From positions 1 to 18,325 of the forward strand of contig JBMDXQ010000094.1 in assembly GCA_048594975.1 (NCBI GenBank): a stretch of DNA of 18,325 nt, given 5' to 3'. A program made the translations under genes and the position numbers. Shown here one piece after another: positions 13,089-18,325 of this stretch (within the stretch, counting starts at the first letter, position 1; every line of letters begins with the position of its first letter). The notes beneath the pieces are model-generated. The model ran no database searches and had not been told where the DNA came from. It worked only from the letters and a program-made list of their open reading frames with translations. Origin of the DNA: JBMDXB01 sp048594975 (GTDB lineage: Bacteria > Acidobacteriota > Vicinamibacteria > Vicinamibacterales > 2-12-FULL-66-21).

Positions 13089-14980
13089 GTCGTCGCGTGA
13101 TCCGATCTGGGAAAGATGATCTCGATGCACGAGCCACGACCGACGGCACTGTCCACCAGTCGCACGTCACCGTTGAAGCGACGCATGAACGTCCGAGACA
13201 GGAAGAGCCCGAGACCGGTGCCCCGCGGCTTCTGGGTGCGGAACGGCTCGAACAGGTGTTTCTGAACTTCAGGAGGGATGCCGGACCCGTTGTCCCGGAC
13301 CCGCACGCGGACGTCGGAACCCACGCGGATCTGCACGACGATACGTCCTCCAGGCCCGTTGAAGGACTCTATGGCGTTGACCAGCACGTTCAGCACGACG
13401 TGCTGGACCACCTCGGTATTCGCGGTCACGATTGGGACCGCGGCGTCACTGTCGATCTCGAGCTCGATGCCGGCTTCGCGTGCCGTGGGGCGCGCCAGCG
13501 CCATGATGCCGCGCACGATCTGTTGCAGATCGATCGGCTCGATGGCCGGAGGGATGCCTCTCGCGAATCGAAGGAACTGTTCGGTGATCGTGCGACAGCG
13601 TAACACCTCGTCCCGGATGATGCCGGCGCTCTCGCGGATGCTCTCGAGCGTATCCCGGCCGATGTCACCCGACTCGCACCCCTCGAGCTGGTCGAGGATG
13701 GCCTCCGAACAGGTGAGCGTCGTGGCCAGCGGCGTGTTCACCTCGTGCGACAGCCCCGAGGCCAGCACGCCGAGCGACGACAGCCGTTCGATCTCGGCGA
13801 GGCGCTCCTCCTCGCGAACGCGCTCGCTGATGTCACGCCAGACTTCGACGACCTGGGCCACGGTTCCGTCGTCGTCGAACACCGGCGAGGCGTAGACCTC
13901 GTGAACGATCGGGGCGCCGTCAGGGGAGGACGTGAATCGGAACGTGGCCCGCTGCAGCGTACCGGTCGACAGGCAGCGAGCGGTCGGACAATCCTCATCC
14001 TCGCGGCACGGGAGGGCATGTCCGATGGCGTCGCGGCAATTCCGGCCCCGGAGTCCCTCCGGATAGGTGCACAGGCGCCTGGCCAGGGAACGGTTCGCCG
14101 CGACCACGCGAAAGTCCCGATCGAGCACCACGAGCCCGTCGTCGAGGCTGTTGAGCACCCCGGCGATCTGCTGCTCGCGCCCCTTGACCTCCTGAATGAG
14201 GGAGGACGTGGCGTCCGCCATGCTGTTGAAGTCCCTCGCCAGCGACGAGATCACGTCGTCGCCACGCGCGTCCACTCGCTCGCCCAGCGCGCCGGACGCG
14301 AACGAGCGGGCCGCGCGACCCAGTTTCGCCAGACGCCGGAGGACGGCATGTCGGACGTGCAGGCCGATTCCGCCGATCAGCACCAGCGTCAGGAGTCCCG
14401 CCGCCACCGCCATCCGGCGAACGTCGCTGCGCACCTCGGCCTGGATGGGAGCCATCGAAACGTCCAGGATGAGGATGCCGTTCAGTTTCGTCCTGGAGTC
14501 GTGGCAGCCGTGGCACTCCGGGCTGTTCTGAATCGGCAGAACGCTGCGCAGGATGTCGATGCCGCTCTCGTTGAGCAGCACCCAGCGATCCCGTTCCGGC
14601 GCCGCCTTGTCGTGACATACGAGGCAGGGCGGCGAGTCCTGCGAGAGACGAACGCCGATGTCCGGCTCCTGGCTCGAGAAGCGGACGATCCCGGAGTGGT
14701 CGACCACCATCGCACGGCGCACCTCGGGTTGACGGCCGACTTCACGGAAGATATCGGCCATCAACCTGGGGTCCCTTCTCAACATCTGGTGGCGAAGGGC
14801 GGCTTCCAGGATGCGGTTCTCGAGTTCCGCAGCCCTCCGCCTGGCGGCCACGGTGTGTTCGTACTGATATCGGGACAGGAGGTAGAGACCTCCGGTCAGC
14901 GGGATGATCACCAGGAGCGTGATGCCGACGGTCAACCGCGCCGTCAGGCGCTCAATCTGGGGAAACCACTGTGCGGTCAT
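13085..14980 (-). CDS. Dihaem-c sensor histidine kinase with PAS domain
   Basis: A 631-residue membrane kinase. TM1 is at about 16-36 and TM2 at about 190-208. The periplasmic part between them carries two haem-c motifs, CLVCH (119-123) and CHGCH (156-160), so the sensor is predicted to be a dihaem cytochrome. HAMP follows (about 209-262), then a PAS domain (about 270-385) with clustered cysteines C304, C315, C325, C331 and C336. The kinase core has the H-box LSHEVNTPL (phospho-His412), N-box NVLVNAIES (527-539), DNGSGIPP and GTGLGL. The start at 14980 is preferred over TTG 15058 and ATG 15052 because those overlap a sigma-70-like promoter and TM1 follows soon after 14980. Its ribosome-binding site is weak. 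It probably senses periplasmic redox state and phosphorylates the overlapping response regulator. Confidence 0.92.
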   Translation of the reverse strand: MTAQWFPQIERLTARLTVGITLLVIIPLTGGLYLLSRYQYEHTVAARRRAAELENRILEAALRHQMLRRDPRLMADIFREVGRQPEVRRAMVVDHSGIVRFSSQEPDIGVRLSQDSPPCLVCHDKAAPERDRWVLLNESGIDILRSVLPIQNSPECHGCHDSRTKLNGILILDVSMAPIQAEVRSDVRRMAVAAGLLTLVLIGGIGLHVRHAVLRRLAKLGRAARSFASGALGERVDARGDDVISSLARDFNSMADATSSLIQEVKGREQQIAGVLNSLDDGLVVLDRDFRVVAANRSLARRLCTYPEGLRGRNCRDAIGHALPCREDEDCPTARCLSTGTLQRATFRFTSSPDGAPIVHEVYASPVFDDDGTVAQVVEVWRDISERVREEERLAEIERLSSLGVLASGLSHEVNTPLATTLTCSEAILDQLEGCESGDIGRDTLESIRESAGIIRDEVLRCRTITEQFLRFARGIPPAIEPIDLQQIVRGIMALARPTAREAGIELEIDSDAAVPIVTANTEVVQHVVLNVLVNAIESFNGPGGRIVVQIRVGSDVRVRVRDNGSGIPPEVQKHLFEPFRTQKPRGTGLGLFLSRTFMRRFNGDVRLVDSAVGRGSCIEIIFPRSDHATT

Positions 14981-15486
14981 CGTCGGCCCCGATGTCGGTT
15001 CGTCCGACGAAACGCGTTGGATTCGACGGATTCGACCAGTTTGCGAGCGCATTGTCAAGCGATCGGCTGTGCGTTCGAGCGCTGACTGCGGATGCGCATC
15101 ATCCAGTGCGACAGAAGCCGCTCGCTGTCGTCAGCAGCGGAAAGCCGTGCAGCTCCAATGAGGACGAGCACGATCGACGATTGCGCCAGCGCCGCGTTAT
15201 CTGCCGTGGCCGAGGGCCCGGGTCAAGCGTTCTGTCGTCGAGTGAACACGCCGCTGGCGCCGTCGCCCCGATGAGCCGGCGTCCAGCAGACTGGCCCACG
15301 CTCCGGCGTCGCCTCGCGATCGGTGACGAAGACGCCGCTCATGGCATGACCCGCGCCATGCTAGCACCCGTCAGGGGCATCGCCCTGTCGACGCCGCTCG
15401 GGTCTCTCCCGGCGCTGCGGCATTGGTGATACCTTTGCTCTTCGGCAATTCGTTGCGCGCCGCGCTAATCGTGTCAGGATGGCTCG
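14981..15486. other. Intergenic region between kinase and degraded barrel gene
   Basis: 506 bp between diverging genes. A sigma-70-like promoter for the kinase pair lies at 15030-15058. I see no RNA gene, conserved small protein or repeat in the rest. The promoter of the plus-strand barrel gene should be at about 15430-15480, where the sequence is slightly AT-richer, but no clear -35/-10 pair stands out. Confidence 0.5.
15030..15058 (-). promoter_or_regulatory. Sigma-70-type promoter of the kinase/regulator pair
   Basis: On the minus strand a perfect TTGACA (15058-15053) is followed by exactly 17 bp and TCGAAT (15035-15030), which matches 4 of 6 -10 positions. A start near 15023 would give a leader of about 43 nt before ATG 14980. 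This supports that start codon over the upstream alternatives. Confidence 0.55.
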
Positions 15487-15962
15487 GTGAGAACTCATCG
15501 ACACGCCGCGCTCCTCTTCGCCATCTGCGTCACCGGCGGCAGCGCCAGCGCACGCGCTCAAGCCGTCGAGATCGTCCCCTTCTTCGGCTATCGTTTCGGC
15601 GGCGACTGCTACGAGCTGGTCACCGCCCAGCCCGTCGATGCGGACGGCGCTGCCTCTTTCGGGGTCATCATCAACATTCCCATTCGCGACGACCTTCAGA
15701 TTGAAGGCTCCTTCACGCATCAGGAGGCGCGCTTCTCGCTGCCCGCCTCGCGCGATGCGCAACAACACCCACTGGCTCGTCATGGTCGATCACATTCAAG
15801 TCGGTGCCTGCGCGAGCTCAAGGGGGGGCGTACGCGGCCCTTTCTGACGGGAACGCTGGGACCCACGCGCTACGCGTTGAGTGGGGACAACGACGTGCGC
15901 TTCTCGCTCGCGGGGGGAAGCGGCGTGAAGCTGTATGCCGGGGAGCGCGTCGGGTTACGCCT
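15487..15962 (+). pseudogene. Decayed small outer-membrane beta-barrel protein
   Basis: It starts at GTG 15487 with a signal peptide (MRTHRHAALLFAICVTGGSASARA|QAV) and then AVEIVPFFGYRFGGD and VIINIPIRDDLQIEGSFTHQEARFSLP. This is the pattern of small (about 200-residue) beta-barrel proteins. Near 15745-15760 the barrel-like sequence moves to another frame (NNTHWLVMVDHIQVG). Near 15800-15815 it returns to the first frame (RPFLTGTLGPTRYALSGDNDVRFSLAGGSGVKLY). It ends abruptly at about 15960, where a peptidase fragment begins in a different frame. Two frame changes and a missing C-terminus argue for a pseudogene. A sequencing error could explain the frame changes but not the junction. Confidence 0.7.
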
Positions 15963-16399
15963 CGAAGACGATCCTGCCGCACCGCGCCGCGGCGAAGATC
16001 GACGTGCGGCTCGTCCCCGATATGACGGCGAAGGACACGCTGGCCCTGATGAGGAACCACCTCGCGAAGCAGGGCTTCGGCGACATCCAGGTGACGATGA
16101 CCGGCGGATACGATCCGACGGAAACGCCGCCCGACTCGCGGTTGATCAAAACGATGGTGTCGACCTACCAGAAGTCCGGCGTCGAGCCCCTGCTCTGGCC
16201 GCGGCTCGCAGGCTCGTGGCCGGGCGTAACCTTCACCGGCGCGCCACTCCAGCTCCCCGCCGGCCAGTTCGGTCTCGGTCACGGCGCCGGCACGCACGCG
16301 CCGGACGAGTACTGGCTCGTCGAATCGGCGAACCCAAAGGTGGCCGGCATGGACGGCGCGGTGCGATCGTTCGTCGATCCGTTCTACACGATGGCGTGA
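15954..16399 (+). pseudogene. C-terminal remnant of an M20-family metallopeptidase
   Basis: About 148 residues, in a frame different from the barrel remnant. It begins SKTILPHRAAAKIDVRLVPDM, the end of the M20 dimerisation domain. It continues through GGYDPT, AGSWPGVTFT and GLGHGAGTHAPDEYW, where His and Glu of HAPDE correspond to the final metal-site segment of M20 peptidases. It ends at TGA 16397-16399. The whole N-terminal catalytic half, with most metal ligands, is missing. It has no ribosome-binding site of its own and is fused to the broken barrel gene, so a deletion probably joined the two. It is not expected to be functional. Confidence 0.75.
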
Positions 16400-16523
16400 T
16401 CGCGGCACAGTGCCGCACCACGGTCGTTGCGACCTATGCGGTAGCGCGAAATCTGCTCGCACGCGCGAACCGACCGTCGACGGACGCTTCGCGCTGTACG
16501 GTCGTCTTCAGGGGGAGGATGCG

Positions 16524-18092
16524 ATGAAGCACAAACCGCCTCGTGCCGCGTTCGGATGCGCGGTGTGGCTGGCAGTCATGACCACGGTGGCGATGGCGCA
16601 GCAGTACGGGTTCATGTTCCGCGGCGACGACCTGAATCCCGGCGAACGCTTTCACACCGGCGACCATGCGCCCGGCATTCAGGGCGAAGGCGAGGACATG
16701 GGCGCGATGCGGCACCTCGGCGATGGCAAGTGGTCGCCTCATCTGAAGGGCACCGGAAGCGTCAACTCAGACTTCGTGGTCTACGGCAAGCCGGTGTACG
16801 CCATCGCCGCAGGTACGGTCGTCGGCTGTTGGCGCAATGCGCCGGAGAACTCGTCTCCGCCTTCACTCCACGAGAAGTTCGTGACGGGGGCGAAGAAGGT
16901 GAATGGAATGGACGTGAACGTCGGGCTGATCCCGGGGGGAGGCAACATGCTGTTCATCGACCTCCCGGACGGCACTCGGGTGCTCTACGCCCACATGATC
17001 CCCGCCTCCATTCCGTCGTCGCTGTGTCCGAACGACGACACGTTCTTTCCCTCGGCAATGACCATTGCAGAAGGGGACGCGTTCGTGATGCTCCCTGCCT
17101 CGAAGCAGGTGTCCGTGAGCAAGGGCCAGCTGCTGGGCGCTGTCGGCAACTCGGGAAGCTCTTCCGCTCCACATCTGCATATCCATGCGGAGAAAGCCGG
17201 CAATGCGGCGATCATGCGGTTCGAGCAAGGGATGGCCAAGCGCTTTGTCGAGAACAACACGCCGATCAGCGGAGGGTGGACGAGCTTCGCGGGCAACGAG
17301 ATTCCGGACGGTCGCGTCCTGATCCGGCCGCCGCGCGCGAACCCGTATCGGATGGCTGATTTCGAAGTCTATCCGAGGGGAAGCGGCGTGGTGTACGCGG
17401 GCATCTTCAGGCCCGGCAGGCACGCCCCCGCGGCGCTGTTCCAGAACAACTGGGCCAGCTTTCTCAAAGGGTGGCAGGACCTGGAGAAGCGGGGCTATCG
17501 CATGAAGGATTTCGAGACCTTTACGCGGAGGGGAACACGCATGTTTGCCGGCGTATTCGAGCCAGGGCAGCATGCGCCGATGGCGCTGTTCAAAGGCAAT
17601 GGGGACGAGTTTCTGAAGGACTGGCGATCGATCGAGGCCAAAGGCTATCGGATGATCGATCTCGAGGTGTACGGATCCGGAACCGCACAGACCTGGGCCG
17701 GGATCTTCGAACCGGCAACATACGGTCCGATCGCTCTGTTCAAGGACAACTGGAACGACTTTCTCAGCGGCTGGCAGGCGATCGAGAAGAAGAACTACCG
17801 GATGAAAGACTTCGAGGTGTACAGGATCGGCAGTAAGCAGATGTACGCTGGCATCTTCGAACCGGGTACCTACGCTCCCGTGGCACTCTTCAAGAACGAC
17901 TGGGCCTCGTTTCTGACCGGATGGAAGAACATCGAGGCCAAGGGCTATCGAATGAAGGACCTCGAGGCGTACCGGAGCGGGAGCGGGACCTCGTACGTCG
18001 GGATCTTCGAACCTGGTGGCTATGGACCGGCAGCGGTATTCGTGGCCAACGACTGGAACGACTTCCTCGAGCGCTGGCAGCAGCTCGAGTGA
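16524..18092 (+). CDS. Exported M23-like protein with five 50-residue tandem repeats
   Basis: A 522-residue protein with a Sec signal peptide (1-25, cleavage near AMA|QQ). A LytM/M23-type domain spans about 40-245: GKPVYAIAAGTVVG (88-101), LYAHM (His157) and the HxH motif PHLHIH (His217, His219). The first zinc ligand of M23 enzymes, His in HxxxD, appears to be Ser79 in SVNSD, so the site may be incomplete and the domain non-catalytic. From 275 on there are five repeats of the type YRMxDxEVY...YAGIFEPGxxAPxALF...WxxFLxxWxxIE, matching what I know as bacterial tandem repeat domain 1. ATG 16524 has GGGGGAGGA 4-5 nt upstream. It is unlinked in strand and theme to the electron-transfer operon. 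The role is unknown; wall or surface binding is possible. Confidence 0.85.
   Translation: MKHKPPRAAFGCAVWLAVMTTVAMAQQYGFMFRGDDLNPGERFHTGDHAPGIQGEGEDMGAMRHLGDGKWSPHLKGTGSVNSDFVVYGKPVYAIAAGTVVGCWRNAPENSSPPSLHEKFVTGAKKVNGMDVNVGLIPGGGNMLFIDLPDGTRVLYAHMIPASIPSSLCPNDDTFFPSAMTIAEGDAFVMLPASKQVSVSKGQLLGAVGNSGSSSAPHLHIHAEKAGNAAIMRFEQGMAKRFVENNTPISGGWTSFAGNEIPDGRVLIRPPRANPYRMADFEVYPRGSGVVYAGIFRPGRHAPAALFQNNWASFLKGWQDLEKRGYRMKDFETFTRRGTRMFAGVFEPGQHAPMALFKGNGDEFLKDWRSIEAKGYRMIDLEVYGSGTAQTWAGIFEPATYGPIALFKDNWNDFLSGWQAIEKKNYRMKDFEVYRIGSKQMYAGIFEPGTYAPVALFKNDWASFLTGWKNIEAKGYRMKDLEAYRSGSGTSYVGIFEPGGYGPAAVFVANDWNDFLERWQQLE
17346..18089 (+). repeat. Five in-frame 150-bp tandem repeats
   Basis: Repeat units start at 17346, 17496, 17646, 17796 and 17946, exactly 150 bp apart, each opening with a Tyr-Arg-Met codon run. 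The last unit carries one extra codon (FVAND) and ends at the stop. The DNA copies have diverged while the protein pattern is kept, so the array is old and under selection. Confidence 0.9.
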
Positions 18093-18122
18093 GCCCGAAC
18101 ATTTCTAACCCTCCTCGAGCTG
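18081..18122. terminator. Inverted repeat between convergent genes
   Basis: CAGCTCGAG (18081-18089) and CTCGAGCTG (18114-18122) are a perfect 9-bp inverted repeat with a 24-nt loop spanning the stop of the repeat protein. It sits between two convergent genes, where a bidirectional terminator is expected, but there is no T-tract and the loop is long. The call is weak. Confidence 0.3.
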
Positions 18123-18123
18123 T

Positions 18124-18325
18124 TCACCGCGTCACCCAGGTGCGCGACGTCGGGTTGTATTCGAGCACGCGCGCACGCCCCGTCACCCCGAACACCCGCA
18201 CCGCGAACTGCTGTCGGCGGCCGTGCAGGTACAACGTCCCGGCGGTGGCGGTGCCGTTCGCCCCGAGCGTGAGGATCCGCGCCGCCCCGACCCGCACGCC
18301 GTCCCCGTCGCCCCCGTCGGGGCTG
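18124..18325 (-). CDS. GspH/FimT-family pseudopilin, C-terminal fragment
   Basis: The last 66 residues of a protein that enters from the right edge and stops at TGA 18124-18126. The visible part reads GDGDGVRVG, then GTATAGTLYLHGRRQQFAVRVFGVTGRARVLEYNPTSRTWV. This matches the C-terminal beta-sheet of GspH/FimT minor pseudopilins, which prime type II secretion pseudopili or type IV pili. The N-terminal methylation site and hydrophobic helix lie outside the window. It converges on the repeat protein, 31 bp apart. Confidence 0.75.
   Translation of the reverse strand, partial: SPDGGDGDGVRVGAARILTLGANGTATAGTLYLHGRRQQFAVRVFGVTGRARVLEYNPTSRTWVTR

Noticed and set aside
13089..13130. Longer N-terminus for the response regulator.
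   Set aside because: The receiver domain begins directly after ATG 13088, which overlaps the kinase stop as ATGA.
14981..15058. Longer N-terminus for the kinase from TTG 15058 or ATG 15052.
   Set aside because: A TTGACA-17-TCGAAT promoter covers these codons and no ribosome-binding site precedes them.
15361..15783. Minus-strand 140-codon frame across the barrel gene.
   Set aside because: Opposite a sequence with a clear signal peptide and barrel pattern; its own product has no recognisable feature.
17346..18089. Possible CRISPR-like periodic array.
   Set aside because: The 150-bp periodicity is in-frame protein repeat structure with diverged DNA, not identical repeats with unique spacers.

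Overview
The window is GC-rich, gene-dense bacterial chromosome, apparently from a Gram-negative diderm. It carries an outer-membrane barrel protein, Tat and Sec export signals, periplasmic multihaem cytochromes and a GspH-type pseudopilin fragment. The mix of protein families resembles environmental Acidobacteriota (Vicinamibacteria-like). That is an impression from remembered family resemblances, not a phylogenetic result. I saw no tRNA, rRNA, CRISPR array or insertion sequence.

Layout. (1) 1-249, minus strand: N-terminus of a GH63/MGH1-like glycoside hydrolase cut by the window edge, then a 312-bp spacer holding a strong hairpin. (2) 562-11358, minus strand: ten closely packed co-directional genes that look like one operon. 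In transcription order they are a small single-TM protein, a cyclic-nucleotide-binding-domain protein, a membrane-anchored pentahaem cytochrome, a Tat-exported molybdopterin-oxidoreductase-family protein, a 4x[4Fe-4S] ferredoxin subunit, a 10-TM NrfD-type quinone protein, a tetrahaem cytochrome, a DmsE/MtrA-type decahaem cytochrome, an MtrB/PioB-type porin and a monohaem cytochrome. (3) 11359-11675: a regulatory region with a good sigma-54 (-24/-12) promoter 26 bp from the first start codon, an 18-bp perfect palindrome and two matching tandem dyad sites. (4) 11676-14980, minus strand: a sigma-54-dependent response regulator and its partner histidine kinase, whose periplasmic sensor carries two c-type haem motifs. 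(5) 15487-16399, plus strand: two decayed genes joined end to end (small beta-barrel protein, M20 peptidase tail). (6) 16524-18092, plus strand: an exported M23-like protein with five exact 50-residue repeats. (7) 18124-18325, minus strand: C-terminus of a GspH/FimT pseudopilin.

How it may work together. The order pentahaem cytochrome / molybdopterin-like / ferredoxin / NrfD is that of Qrc (QrcABCD) and, with B split, of alternative complex III (ActABC). Both exchange electrons between the menaquinone pool and periplasmic cytochromes. Here that module is joined in one operon to periplasmic carriers and an MtrAB/PioAB-like trans-outer-membrane conduit. The set would make an electron path between the quinone pool and the cell exterior with 20 predicted c-haems. 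The adjacent dihaem sensor kinase and sigma-54 activator are the obvious candidates to switch the operon on in response to redox state or electron-acceptor supply. No MtrC/OmcA-like outer cytochrome is present, so the direction of electron flow (metal or electrode reduction versus Fe(II)-type oxidation) cannot be settled here.
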